From positions 310,001 through 374,000 of the forward strand of contig NZ_VOBN01000004.1 of the NCBI RefSeq assembly GCF_008370045.1: a DNA stretch of 64,000 nt, given 5' to 3'. The position numbers were made by a program, and so were the translations under genes. Origin of the DNA: Pseudomonas sp. ANT_J12 (GTDB lineage Bacteria > Pseudomonadota > Gammaproteobacteria > Pseudomonadales > Pseudomonadaceae). The notes beneath the pieces are model-generated. The model had not been told where the DNA came from and did no database searches. It was given only the letters and a program-made list of their open reading frames with translations. Shown one piece after another: positions 1 through 8,425 of the stretch; position 1 is the stretch's first letter, and the number at the start of each line of letters is the position of its first letter.

Positions 1-241
1 TCGCCGGACGCTGGGCCACCGGCATTAAGCGGTAGCGGGCGTACCAACCATCGTCATGCGCCAGACTGGCGGGCGATCCGTCTTCTGCCGGAAAGAACAG
101 CTTCACCCGTTGATCCGGTGCCCAAGTGGCCATTTCGGTGACCATCGGCCCGGCCAGGGTGACGCGCATCATGTGCGGGCTCAGGGTCTGTTTGCGGCGC
201 AAGACCGCGTCGAACATTTTGTAAGGATGGGTGGAGGCCAT
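1..241 (-). CDS. Siderophore-interacting FAD reductase, N-terminal part (cut by window edge)
   Basis: The frame opens with ATG at 241-239 and runs open off the left edge, giving about 80 residues. It begins MASTHPYKMFDAVLRR and continues with RVTLAGPM and a WAPDQRVKLFF stretch. This resembles the N-terminal FAD-binding barrel of the ViuB/SIP family of siderophore-interacting proteins. Family members are cytoplasmic flavin reductases that release iron from ferri-siderophores using NAD(P)H or ferredoxin. The NAD(P)H-binding half lies outside the window, so function and completeness cannot be checked. It is not adjacent to the siderophore locus at 43-63 kb, so no direct link should be assumed. 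Confidence 0.72.
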   Translation of the reverse strand, partial: MASTHPYKMFDAVLRRKQTLSPHMMRVTLAGPMVTEMATWAPDQRVKLFFPAEDGSPASLAHDDGWYARYRLMPVAQRPA

Positions 242-345
242 AGGGGGAGCTCCTTCTGGGAATCGACAATGACTACGTATAGATACGAGTCACCGTGGAC
301 ACCCTTTAGGATTCCCCGCTGAACGGCGCCTGAACAAATGCGCGG

Positions 346-723
346 TTATTGCGCCGCCGGACGCTCGATGATCAGCGATTCGATGTTCATCTTTTTCGCC
401 CGGGTCAGGGCCGCGTTCAAGTCGGCCTGGCGGGCCTCAGCTTCGGCTTTGGTAGCGAACGGACCGAGCAGGATCCGGTCCTTGCCGTTTTCCCGGACCA
501 CATTGGACACGAAGCTGTGCTCGATCAACCAGCCGCTCAGGTCGCTGACCGCCTGGGTTGTTTCGCCGCGCACTTCGAGATCCCATTGCGGACCCGCTGC
601 AACGACGGGGGGCGTTACCGGTGCGGAAACCGTCGCGGATGGCGTTTTTTGAGCGCTCGCATCCTTGCCTTCACCACATCCTGCCAACGCCAATACTGCG
701 ATTACCAAGGCCATTTTGCGCAC
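346..723 (-). CDS. SPOR-domain lipoprotein
   Basis: This 125-residue protein has a lipoprotein signal with lipobox LAGC (Cys at residue 16), then a low-complexity Ala/Pro/Thr linker. The C-terminal segment (about 47-112) has the SPOR pattern, ending in a ILLGPFATKAEAEA motif. SPOR domains bind denuded septal peptidoglycan glycans, so an envelope or division-associated role is likely. The start is a GTG at 723 with an AGGG ribosome-binding site seven bases upstream; an ATG at 714 would remove the positively charged MRK n-region. It appears monocistronic and points away from rsmE. Confidence 0.8.
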   Translation of the reverse strand: MRKMALVIAVLALAGCGEGKDASAQKTPSATVSAPVTPPVVAAGPQWDLEVRGETTQAVSDLSGWLIEHSFVSNVVRENGKDRILLGPFATKAEAEARQADLNAALTRAKKMNIESLIIERPAAQ

Positions 724-972
724 AACGCTTCCCTCTGAATGCCAAAAGCGCGGATTTTAGCATTCATGAATACTTCCCGAGTGCCGCAAAATGGGCATAA
801 AACAACGAGAATCATGGTTGCGGCCTCTGTATAGTTACGCCTTGGGAATTAATGCAGCATCTGCGCGTCAGAAAGAGGCACCCAAACCGTGAGACTTCGC
901 ACTAATCTATAACTACACCGACCTCTGCACTGTCTGAATCAGGTGCCCTACAAAGCAATCAAGGAGAAGACC

Positions 973-1167
973 ATGCTGATACTCACCCGCAAAGTCGGTG
1001 AAAGCATAAACATCGGTGATGACATCACTATCACCATTCTGGGCGTTAGCGGCCAGCAAGTCAGGATCGGCATCAACGCTCCGAAAGACGTTGCCGTGCA
1101 TCGCGAAGAGATCTATCAACGCATTCAGGCTGGCCTGACCGCTCCAGACAAGCCGCAAACACCCTGA
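973..1167 (+). CDS. rsmE: RsmE, CsrA-family post-transcriptional regulator
   Basis: This 64-residue protein starts [17 protein letters not shown] and contains the [19 protein letters not shown] core of CsrA proteins, including the RNA-binding VHREEIY segment. The sequence agrees with what I recall of P. fluorescens RsmE rather than RsmA, which reads RRCAESLIIGDG near its start. CsrA/RsmE dimers bind GGA motifs at ribosome-binding sites, block translation of secondary-metabolism mRNAs, and are titrated by Gac-controlled small RNAs. The start ATG at 973 follows AAGGAG at 961-966. That site itself holds a GGA, consistent with the autoregulation reported for rsmE. It lies about 6 kb from hrpL. 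Confidence 0.95.
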   Translation: MLILTRKVGESINIGDDITITILGVSGQQVRIGINAPKDVAVHREEIYQRIQAGLTAPDKPQTP

Positions 1168-1184
1168 ATCCTGTTGCAGTCAGC

Positions 1185-1218
1185 AGCCAGCCCGTTCGCT
1201 TCAGCGCAATGGCTGGCT
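1185..1218 (+). terminator. Hairpin after rsmE, possible terminator
   Basis: Eight-base perfect arms, AGCCAGCC at 1185-1192 and GGCTGGCT at 1211-1218, enclose an 18-base loop 17 bases after the rsmE stop. There is no T-run, so it could be a weak terminator or a 3' stabilising stem. Confidence 0.35.
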
Positions 1219-1352
1219 AAAGATTCATGCTCGGTATTTTGTTGAACGCTCGTCCCTCAATTCTTCCCGCATTTCGTGAGGCCGATACTAACGGCTTCGG
1301 CTACGCCATGGCTGTCAGACTTTTCGCTTTAACCCCGACGAATCCGGCACTG

Positions 1353-1808
1353 CTACCCGAAGGTCACCGCCCGAGCCATGCCGGTGGCCGCAATCACCAT
1401 CAGCATCAACAACAACGCTTCGACATGGCTGATGCGGGCGAACAGTTTCGCCCGCCCCAAATCAATTGCCGTGCCCCGCCCCAAGGCGATCCGCCACTTG
1501 ATCAAGGTGATCATCGGCGCCAGCTCGAGCAGCAGGATGATCACGAACAGCGTCATCTTGAGGTGAAACAGCGGCTGATGCAGGTAATAGTCGGTGCCTT
1601 TTTCATACCCGCCAAACGCCCGCATCAAACCGGTGACCAGCAATATCCCCGCCGAAATCCCCCACACGTTATCGGCCACCAGCACGTTACGGACCGGCGC
1701 CGTGCCTGCGGCCAGGCGGCTTAAAGCCGTGCCTCGGGTCAGCACGCCCCAGAGGCCCATGGCAAATGCCAAGAGGTGGATCGCCGCAAGAAACCAATGA
1801 AACAACAT
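1353..1808 (-). CDS. DUF2214-like integral membrane protein
   Basis: This is a 151-residue, strongly hydrophobic protein with about four transmembrane segments: residues 2-22, near 48-65, 83-100 and 128-147. The pattern, beginning MLFHWFLAAIHLLAFAMGLW with a later DNVWGISA, matches small DUF2214 membrane proteins of Pseudomonas as I remember them. No enzymatic motif is visible and no function is proposed. The start ATG is at 1808, downstream of a purine-rich AGGAAGCT-type region in the divergent intergenic space shared with the hydrolase at 1966. It is probably monocistronic. Confidence 0.7.
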   Translation of the reverse strand: MLFHWFLAAIHLLAFAMGLWGVLTRGTALSRLAAGTAPVRNVLVADNVWGISAGILLVTGLMRAFGGYEKGTDYYLHQPLFHLKMTLFVIILLLELAPMITLIKWRIALGRGTAIDLGRAKLFARISHVEALLLMLMVIAATGMARAVTFG

Positions 1809-1965
1809 AAGGAAGCTCCTGACAGGGAAATGGAAAAAGGCTTGTCAGTAGTAGCCCAAAACCTGGAGATCTGCCTGCCGGCGTCCCACAGAAAAAGAGG
1901 CCAATTCTGACCAGCATGCGCTGAGTCAAATGGGCCAGAATGGCGACTCGCCAAGGAAGGAACAC

Positions 1966-2676
1966 ATGGACCGATCAAACCTGCCGACGCTTGTCCTGCT
2001 GCCGGGAATGGATGGCACAGGTGAACTGTTCGAACCGTTCGTGTCAGCCCTCGGGCACGCCTGCGACGTCATTGTCGTGACCTACCCCAGCGACATCCCG
2101 CTGAGTTACGAGGAACTGCAAGCCCTTGCCAGGCAGTCGCTGCCCACCGATCGCCCGTTCGTATTACTCGGTGAATCCTTCTCGGGACCGATCGCCCTCG
2201 CCCTCACGGCTTTGCGCCTACCACAACAAGTCGGGCTGGTGCTCTGCTGCACGTTTGCCCGAAACCCGCGACCGCTGTTCAATCGTTTGAGCTGGCTGGT
2301 CAACCTCCTGCCGATTGGCGCCGTGCCTGCCGGGTGGTTCAGCCCACTGCTGCTCGGTCGATTCTCCACCCCTGCCTTGCGCATGGCCCTGAGCCGAGCG
2401 ATCAATCAGGTCAGCCCCTCGGTAATGCGCGCACGACTGCGGTCGGTGCTCGGCGTCGATGTGTCGGCGCAGCTTGCCCACATCGAGGTGCCCACGGTGT
2501 ATCTACGCGCCACCCGGGACCGCGTGGTGCCCGAGGCTGCCGCGCAGTGGATCGTGGAACAGAAGCCGCACGTGCAAGTGCTCGACGTCAACGCGCCGCA
2601 CTGCCTGCTTCAGGCCGCACCCGATGAAGCGGCGAGCCTCGTCATCGGGTTTCTGCAAGCGCGGCAAACCGGTTGA
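1966..2676 (+). CDS. Alpha/beta hydrolase
   Basis: This 236-residue protein begins MDRSNLPTLVLLPGMDGTGE, the first strand and oxyanion region of the alpha/beta-hydrolase fold. The nucleophile elbow is GESFSGP (Ser near residue 68) and a C-terminal histidine sits in NAPHCLLQ. The acid is probably in the RATRDRVVP segment. There is no lid domain of diagnostic length and the substrate is unknown. ATG at 1966 is chosen because AAGGAAGG lies at 1953-1960; an upstream ATG at 1930 lacks a site. It is separated from ropAA by only 32 bases, tail to tail. Confidence 0.8.
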   Translation: MDRSNLPTLVLLPGMDGTGELFEPFVSALGHACDVIVVTYPSDIPLSYEELQALARQSLPTDRPFVLLGESFSGPIALALTALRLPQQVGLVLCCTFARNPRPLFNRLSWLVNLLPIGAVPAGWFSPLLLGRFSTPALRMALSRAINQVSPSVMRARLRSVLGVDVSAQLAHIEVPTVYLRATRDRVVPEAAAQWIVEQKPHVQVLDVNAPHCLLQAAPDEAASLVIGFLQARQTG

Positions 2677-2708
2677 AGTCCCCGGTGCTTGCACATCCGG
2701 GCGTTGCG

Positions 2709-4175
2709 TCAGGCCGGGTTACCATTGGGAGGATCCTGGCGTCGGCGCAACCCCGAACGCTCGGCCAGCTCGCCCACCCTGTCGGCCCCGGAACGCGCCA
2801 CATTGCCAAGCGCTGTCGTGCCGGAGTCGTAGGCTTCCCCGATGGCCGTCGTGCCAGAGGTGTAGGCATCACCAATCGCTGTGCCGGCCTCGGCCAAGCC
2901 TGCCTTGGCCGAGTCATAGGTGTCGCCGGCAAACTTGCCGGTGGCCTTCGCCCCGGTCTCAATGCCTTTCTGGGCACCGTCCGCCAGTTTCTGCGCCTTG
3001 GGTGGAATGTCTTCCTGAATCACCTTGACGCCTTTGTCCGTCGCTTTTCCGGCCAGCACACCCGCGGCACCGTAGGCGGCGAAGGTCAATGCCGAACCCG
3101 CGACGTTGACCGCATGGTCCGCTGCGGCAACGGCCCCCGCCGGCAACCCGTGACTGAGCGCCGCGGTCTTGGCCGCGTTTCGCGCCATGCTCGTCAACGC
3201 GAAACCGCCTGCCAACGCACCGCCATTAGTCAGGAGGTTGCCGCCTTCAAAAACCTTGCGCACAGAACTCAAGGTATCGGTCGCAACGTCCAGGGGAAAT
3301 TTGGCGGCGCGTTTGGCGCCGTTGATGTATTGCCGGGAGGGACTGCAATCTCTCAGTTCAATGATTTGCTTTTCCCAGTCTTTACGCCCGAACAACTGCG
3401 CCCCACCGACCAGACCTGCGGCTTTTTGATGTTTATGCATGAGCATGGCATAGCCAGAGCCGGCAGCCATGCCGCCCAACGAACCAATGGCCGTATCTGC
3501 CGCCGCCGCAGCCTTGGGCCCGACCGTGGCATTGAGCGATGCCGCGACAGCCAGGCGCGCGACGTTACGCACGGTAAAGGTCTGCAGTGCCGTGGCGCTT
3601 TGCCCGGCCTGCTTGAGCGGATTGGCCTCGGTCTTGGTCTTCTGCGAGGCGGCCATGATGTCCTCAAGCTTGTCGGCCGGCGCCTTGAGCCACATCGAAT
3701 CTTCGGTCGCCTTGGTCAGCAGCCCCGCGCCCACCACATCGGCCGCCCCCGACATGGCCCCGGCAATGAAACCGGTATAGCCCGGATTCCCGACAGCATC
3801 GGCCGTCACCCCGGGCACTTTGTCGAGCACCACGGTCACCACGCCGAACGGCAAGCCGCCCACGGCGCCCTGGGTCGGAACCGTCACCCGGTCCATGCGT
3901 TCGGCCTTGTCCAGCAACAGATCGACCGCGTTCGAGTCAATCCCCATTTCATGCAGCTTGTTGGCCCGCCCCTGCACCAACGCATCCATCTGAGCACCGT
4001 TTTCTTCGGTGCGGTCCCCCCTGAACAACTCGGTCATTTTTGCTTTCAGGTCTGTCAGGGCCTGTGGCTCGCCGTTGGTTATCGCCGTGGCAGCGCTGGC
4101 GGAAGTGGAGGCGCCGAGCGCCTGCATTTCGTGTTGAAGCAAAGGCTGCGTGCGGCTGGGAGATATCGAGTCCAT
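2709..4175 (-). CDS. ropAA: HopAA1-family type III effector (RopAA-like)
   Basis: This 488-residue protein closely follows the remembered sequence of P. syringae HopAA1-1. It shares a RASRLH/RANKLH-type segment, AEKMDR/AEKLDR, a hydrophobic block with GAMSGAADVVG, a DIMAAS segment and the LDVATDTLSSVRK stretch. HopAA1 proteins are injected into plant cells and suppress defence. The N-terminus is Ser/Thr/Gln-rich, as expected for a type III signal. The C-terminal 90 residues are repetitive, with three AY(D/T)SGTTA-like units. ATG at 4175 has GAGGA six bases upstream. It follows hrpK by 51 bases without its own hrp box, so it probably shares that operon. The GALRA motif described for HopAA1-1 reads GAVGG here. 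Confidence 0.88.
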   Translation of the reverse strand: MDSISPSRTQPLLQHEMQALGASTSASAATAITNGEPQALTDLKAKMTELFRGDRTEENGAQMDALVQGRANKLHEMGIDSNAVDLLLDKAERMDRVTVPTQGAVGGLPFGVVTVVLDKVPGVTADAVGNPGYTGFIAGAMSGAADVVGAGLLTKATEDSMWLKAPADKLEDIMAASQKTKTEANPLKQAGQSATALQTFTVRNVARLAVAASLNATVGPKAAAAADTAIGSLGGMAAGSGYAMLMHKHQKAAGLVGGAQLFGRKDWEKQIIELRDCSPSRQYINGAKRAAKFPLDVATDTLSSVRKVFEGGNLLTNGGALAGGFALTSMARNAAKTAALSHGLPAGAVAAADHAVNVAGSALTFAAYGAAGVLAGKATDKGVKVIQEDIPPKAQKLADGAQKGIETGAKATGKFAGDTYDSAKAGLAEAGTAIGDAYTSGTTAIGEAYDSGTTALGNVARSGADRVGELAERSGLRRRQDPPNGNPA

Positions 4176-4226
4176 GGTCAATCCTCGTGTGTGTTTTCAA
4201 TAATCGGGCATCAGAAAAGAAGTCGA

Positions 4227-6452
4227 TCAGTGCGCCTTGGGAATACCAAACTGCTCCAGGGTGGGATCGACGTTGTGGTCGAAATGCTTTTGCGCGGTGT
4301 GTTTCTTCACCGCCTCGATGATCGCAGCGATGCCGAAACCAATGCTCATGGCCGCGTCGATCACCCAACCGACGGGCCCGGCCGCCGCGCCGATGGCCGA
4401 CGCCGCCGCCAGCCCCGCCGCCTCGCCCGCCACGGCCCCGGCGATCCGTCCACCGATGGAGCCAGCCATGCGACCGAGTCCGGCCGACGCTTCACGGCCG
4501 GCCAGCTTGCGCACCGCATCGACGCCATCCTTGGCCGACGAGAGGCCCTGCTTGGTGTTGTCGTAGGCGTCCTTGACTTGTTGGGCCTTGTTTTTCGGGG
4601 CCACGGCATCGGAAACAGAACCGGACCGCCCTGTGCCGTCACCGGCGTTTTCCAGCAGCTCGCGACCTTTTTTCGATTGCTGCAACTGGCCGACGGTGGC
4701 GTCGACATAACTGGCCTGCTGCCCCTGGACGAAGCTCTGCGGCAGCACCGCGTCATACGCGGCTTTTTGTGCATCACTGGTTTGCAGGGACTGGCCGGCG
4801 TCGGCCTTTTTCTGCCCCAGCAATTGCTTGAGCGAGCCGCCTTCACTGAAGTTGTTGACGTAGGACTGTTGCAACTTGCCCTGGACGTCCGGCTGGTTGC
4901 CGACCACTTGCGCGGCCGTCGGCAGGTTGGCCCCGGGGCCGAGCAGGTCCTGCTGCATTTGCAGTTGCGCCGATAGCCCGCCAAGGGCGGTGCTGTAATC
5001 GGGATTGGCGTCTTTCTTTGCGCGCTTGTCGGCACTGTTCATGTCGTTGCGCAGGGCCTGGCCACTGACCACGTTTTGCAATTGGCTTTTCACCGCTTTT
5101 TCCAGGGACGGGTCGCTGGCCACCAGCGCGCGTTCCTGACTGGGAATGGCCTGGTTCATGTAGGCCTGCACGTCGGGATCGTCCTGCAACTGGCCAATCT
5201 TTTGCGCCAGGGCCTCTTCAGTCTTGCCGGTCTTGCGCAGATCAGAACCGGCCACCACGCTCTGCTGGGTCTGTTGCAACTTGACCATCACCGCGGCTTT
5301 CTGGGCGCCGGTGTAGTTCTCCGGTTGCTCGAACACCTCTTTCCCCAGTTTGCTGATGTCCGTGCCCGCGACGGCGTTCAGGGTCGCCGCGTCGCTGAGC
5401 ATTCCGGCGAACTCGCCGCCATTGGTCGGGGCCTGGTTCTTGATCCAGTTGCTGATGTTCGCCGCGTCGAATTTCTGGTCCGGGCCATGGGTGGCCAGGT
5501 CCCGACCTTTGAGGCCGCCCTGGTCGAGCATGTTCAGCAGGCCCGGTTGCGACCAGGTTTTCGACGCTTGCTTGAGCGGCCCGGCGAGCCCGGGGTTGTT
5601 GTCCTGCAAGGCTTTCAAACCGTCGGCGTCCATGTACTGATCGACTTTGGTCTCGCCCTCCGCGCCCGCCGCATGCTTGGGGCTGGCGGCGTTGGCCAGC
5701 GGGCCGTTGGCTTGCAGCAACGAAGCCGAGCGCACCATCTGCAACGACTGGGGATCCGCATTGGGGTGGTCTTTCTGATAATTCGCCAGGCCTTTGTCGG
5801 CGTTATCCGCCGCGCCTTGCATCTTCTTGGCAAACGCCTTGAGGTCGCCGTCGGTGATTTTGCCGTCGGCCTTGCCACCGTGCTTGCCGGTATCCACGGC
5901 GGTTTTCAGCGCCGGATTGTCATTGATGAACTTCATCGCCTTGGCCGCGTCCGGGCCTTTTTCCGTGGCCATCAGGGCCGCGGCTATGGGTCGATTGAGT
6001 TCCTTGGCCGCCTGTTCCCGTTGCTCCGGCGGCAGGTCCGCCACCAGCGGAGCCCAGCGTTCGAGTTCCTTGGGTGAGGAGTATTTCGAGTCGTCGAGCA
6101 ACTGCGCTTCGGGACTGGTCGTCGCCGCCGGGTCGGAAGCTGTGGCATCGCTTGTTGCCGTGGCGCTGGCCGTGCGGGTCGCGGGCGTGACATCAGTGAG
6201 CGGCCGTGCGGGCGTGGTGCGTTCATCGCCGCCGAGCAAACGCTTCATCACCAGCCCCAACAGGTTCGGCGATTGGGCGTCTTGGGCCGGGCTGGCCAGA
6301 GTCTGGGACCCGGCCTGTTGACCGAACTGCACACCGCCACCCGGCGCGGAAAAGGCACTGGGCCTGGCATTCTCCGCCGTGGGCCGCAACGGCCTGTCGC
6401 CGCCCAACGAGGGAGAGCCAGTGCCAGGTAACGGTGTGTTGGAAATGCGCAT
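4227..6452 (-). CDS. hrpK: HrpK-like type III translocator
   Basis: This 741-residue protein lies where hrpK does in P. syringae, divergent from hrpJ and beyond hrpL. It begins MRISNTPLPGTGSPS, similar to HrpK1, with a Ser/Pro/Gln-rich secretion-signal-like N-terminus. Residues 60-640 are hydrophilic and Ala/Gln-rich. Residues about 655-720 are a Gly/Ala-rich hydrophobic stretch with many GxxxG steps that could insert in a membrane. HrpK1 is regarded as a putative translocator helping effectors cross the plant membrane. A perfect hrp box (6486-6514) sits 33 bases before the start, and ropAA follows in the same transcript. Confidence 0.88.
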   Translation of the reverse strand: MRISNTPLPGTGSPSLGGDRPLRPTAENARPSAFSAPGGGVQFGQQAGSQTLASPAQDAQSPNLLGLVMKRLLGGDERTTPARPLTDVTPATRTASATATSDATASDPAATTSPEAQLLDDSKYSSPKELERWAPLVADLPPEQREQAAKELNRPIAAALMATEKGPDAAKAMKFINDNPALKTAVDTGKHGGKADGKITDGDLKAFAKKMQGAADNADKGLANYQKDHPNADPQSLQMVRSASLLQANGPLANAASPKHAAGAEGETKVDQYMDADGLKALQDNNPGLAGPLKQASKTWSQPGLLNMLDQGGLKGRDLATHGPDQKFDAANISNWIKNQAPTNGGEFAGMLSDAATLNAVAGTDISKLGKEVFEQPENYTGAQKAAVMVKLQQTQQSVVAGSDLRKTGKTEEALAQKIGQLQDDPDVQAYMNQAIPSQERALVASDPSLEKAVKSQLQNVVSGQALRNDMNSADKRAKKDANPDYSTALGGLSAQLQMQQDLLGPGANLPTAAQVVGNQPDVQGKLQQSYVNNFSEGGSLKQLLGQKKADAGQSLQTSDAQKAAYDAVLPQSFVQGQQASYVDATVGQLQQSKKGRELLENAGDGTGRSGSVSDAVAPKNKAQQVKDAYDNTKQGLSSAKDGVDAVRKLAGREASAGLGRMAGSIGGRIAGAVAGEAAGLAAASAIGAAAGPVGWVIDAAMSIGFGIAAIIEAVKKHTAQKHFDHNVDPTLEQFGIPKAH

Positions 6453-6485
6453 GAGGGGTCGCCATTTTCAGTCGGACAGTGCCGA

Positions 6486-6514
6486 TGTGTGGCATGACCG
6501 GCGCAAACGGTTCC
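6486..6514 (-). promoter_or_regulatory. hrp box driving hrpK-ropAA
   Basis: On the minus strand the sequence reads GGAACC, 16 bases, then CCACACA. This matches the HrpL consensus GGAACC-N15/16-CCACNNA exactly. It ends 33 bases before the hrpK start. Confidence 0.92.
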
Positions 6515-6543
6515 AATCTGCGCGCAATGAAATCCCCCGACGC

Positions 6544-7080
6544 TCAAAAAACACAGGGCACACTGCGCTTGAGTTGCTCCCGCGCCCGGGACAGCCGCGA
6601 GCGCACGGTGCCGATGGGCACGCCCAGGCTCGACGCGGTGTCTTGATAGTTGCCGTCCATTTCCAGGCTGACCCGCAGCACTTGTTGCATGGTCATCGGC
6701 AAGGTGCCAATCGCGCGGACCACCCGCGCCAGTTGCCGGTGATCATGCACCTGGGCGCCGATGTCGCTGCCATCGCTGACTTCCTGCTCCTCGCGGTCCT
6801 CCCAGCTTTCCTGGAACGGCTGTTTGTACAGTTTGCGAAAGTGGCTGCGGATCAGGTTCAAGGCGATGCCGCACAACCAGGTTTGCGGCTGGGAGTCGTA
6901 ACGAAACTTATGCTCGTTGCGCAGTGCTTCGAGGAACGTGCCCTGGAGGATGTCCTCCACATCGTCGAGGTTCATCACCCGTTTCTTGATGAAGATTCTT
7001 AGCTTGTGCACCTGCTCGGTACTGAGCTGGCGGAGGCCGGAAACAGGTGCTGGACAGGTCATCGAATTGCTGGAAAGCAT
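6544..7080 (-). CDS. hrpL: HrpL, ECF sigma factor for the hrp regulon
   Basis: This 178-residue ECF-type sigma factor has region 2 around residues 25-90, including DVEDILQGTFLEAL and the QTWLCGIALNLIRSHFRK core-binding helix. Region 4 around 115-170 contains LPMTMQQVL and GVPIGTVRSRLSRAREQL, the helix-turn-helix that reads the -35 GGAACC element. Both segments match P. syringae HrpL closely. HrpL directs RNA polymerase to the hrp boxes found before hrpK, hrpJ, hrpF and hrpA. ATG at 7080 is preferred by length comparison with the 184-residue P. syringae protein, though its ribosome-binding site is weak. No anti-sigma gene is adjacent. Confidence 0.96.
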   Translation of the reverse strand: MLSSNSMTCPAPVSGLRQLSTEQVHKLRIFIKKRVMNLDDVEDILQGTFLEALRNEHKFRYDSQPQTWLCGIALNLIRSHFRKLYKQPFQESWEDREEQEVSDGSDIGAQVHDHRQLARVVRAIGTLPMTMQQVLRVSLEMDGNYQDTASSLGVPIGTVRSRLSRAREQLKRSVPCVF

Positions 7081-7117
7081 CGCTATAAACCATTTCAGGA
7101 TATGTCCCAGAGCTATA

Positions 7118-7131
7118 GCGATATGTATGCC
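7118..7131 (-). promoter_or_regulatory. Candidate sigma-54 (-24/-12) promoter of hrpL
   Basis: The minus strand reads TGGCATACATATCGC. GG (7131-7130) and GC (7119-7118) are separated by exactly ten bases, and TGGCAT is one base off the TGGCAC -24 element. It lies about 38 bases before hrpL, which is sigma-54/HrpRS dependent in P. syringae. The -12 element TCGC departs from TTGC. Confidence 0.45.
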
Positions 7132-7267
7132 AATTGATACATCTTCGTAACCGCGTGATTTTTAACGGTTTTAAAAACTGTTGCGGATGATGTCTGTGCA
7201 AGTTCTTGCACAAGCCGATTGGATCCAATACCGCAACTGGCACACCGGCCCTGTTTGCCATGCCGAT

Positions 7268-7296
7268 GGAACCGGATGGCCAGGACCGGCCACTCA
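7268..7296 (+). promoter_or_regulatory. hrp box driving the hrpJ operon
   Basis: The sequence is GGAACC (7268-7273), 16 bases, then CCACTCA (7290-7296), an exact HrpL consensus match. It ends 28 bases before the hrpJ start codon and should drive the long hrpJ-to-effector transcript. Confidence 0.94.
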
Positions 7297-7324
7297 CTGC
7301 GCATATCCCTGACAGACATGCGCC

Positions 7325-8425
7325 ATGAAGATCGCGGCTCCGAACATTCCACATGTCCAGCAACCGACCCCGGCGACGCCTGTCCGGTCGGCGGCGCTGC
7401 TTGCCCAGAGCACGCCGCCGACCAATCAAGGCACCGCCACGCAGCAGGTCACGCGATTCGCTTCGGCGCTGATTCAGCAAAGCCGCACGCTGAGCCAACG
7501 CGACCTGATGGCCAGTACCAACGCGCTGCAATCCAAGGCCGTGAAGCTGGGCGAGCTGTATCAGTTGTTGATGGGCAGCCAGGACAAGGGCCTCGACAGC
7601 GCCGCGCGGGAACTGCGCAAGCAGCTCAAAAACCAGACCCCGAGCCTTGCGCAAGTTTTGGCATTCAGTGGCGACGACGCGGCCAAGGCCCATGTGATGC
7701 TCCAGGCGGCCTCGCGCCAGGCCTATAACGAAGGGGCCAGCGGTGAACATGTCAGCCTCAATCAGCAACTCAAATTGCTGCGGCGCGAACACGGCAATAA
7801 GGCCCAGGCCGGGATCAACACCGCCCGGGCGTTTGCCAAGTCCAGCCTCAACCCGCGACGCCGGCAAACCCTGCGCGATTTGTACTATTCAGGGGTGGTC
7901 GGCCAGCAAAGCATCTCCGGATTGATCGACACCCTGCTCGGCCAGGACGAAGGCGAACGCCAATTCGCCCCGACCCTGCGCGACCTGCGCGGCGCCATCG
8001 CCGATGACCTGGCGGCCCTCAGCCCGTCGAGCACCCAGCAGCAGTTGCGCAATCTTATGCACGGCCTGAACACGGCCCGGCATGTCGCGACCCTGTTGCA
8101 AACCAGCGAACACTTGCTGGGCCGCATGCGCGGCAAGAACCCCGCGCTGCAATTGAATGCGCCGACGTTCCTCAAGCACCTGCTGACGCTCTCGGGCAAA
8201 GGCATGAACCTGCACGAAACCCTGCAACTGACGCAATTTGTCGGCGGCAAACACCTCAAGCACCAACTGGCCTTTCTCAACGGTCTGCGCCCGATGCTGC
8301 AGCAGTTGCCCATTCTGTTATGGCGCGACCTCAAGGCCCGCCAGACCGCCCTGGGCAACTTGCTGACGTTGATGGCGGAGCTCACCCGTCAAGAGCAAAA
8401 CCCGACCCAGGGGAACACTGCCTGA
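7325..8425 (+). CDS. hrpJ: HrpJ, secretion gatekeeper (YopN/SctW family)
   Basis: This 366-residue protein is first in the plus-strand operon, the same place as hrpJ in P. syringae. The N-terminal 60 residues are Ala/Thr/Gln-rich and look like a secretion signal. The middle and C-terminal parts are helical with Leu/Arg-rich segments, including DTLLGQDEGER and LRDLYYSG, as in the HrpJ/YopN/SctW gatekeepers. These proteins control the switch from early substrates to translocators and effectors and can themselves be secreted. The stop overlaps the next start (TGATG), implying translational coupling to hrcV. Confidence 0.9.
   Translation: MKIAAPNIPHVQQPTPATPVRSAALLAQSTPPTNQGTATQQVTRFASALIQQSRTLSQRDLMASTNALQSKAVKLGELYQLLMGSQDKGLDSAARELRKQLKNQTPSLAQVLAFSGDDAAKAHVMLQAASRQAYNEGASGEHVSLNQQLKLLRREHGNKAQAGINTARAFAKSSLNPRRRQTLRDLYYSGVVGQQSISGLIDTLLGQDEGERQFAPTLRDLRGAIADDLAALSPSSTQQQLRNLMHGLNTARHVATLLQTSEHLLGRMRGKNPALQLNAPTFLKHLLTLSGKGMNLHETLQLTQFVGGKHLKHQLAFLNGLRPMLQQLPILLWRDLKARQTALGNLLTLMAELTRQEQNPTQGNTA

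Noticed and set aside
2673..4976. Plus-strand open frame of 767 codons opposite ropAA and hrpK
   Set aside because: The composition is typical of antisense frames in GC-rich DNA, with no start signals and no motif.
7186..7202. Alternative sigma-54 site TGTGCAAGAACTTGCA upstream of hrpL
   Set aside because: The -12 half TTGCA fits but the -24 half lacks GG at the right spacing; the site at 7118-7131 keeps GG-N10-GC.
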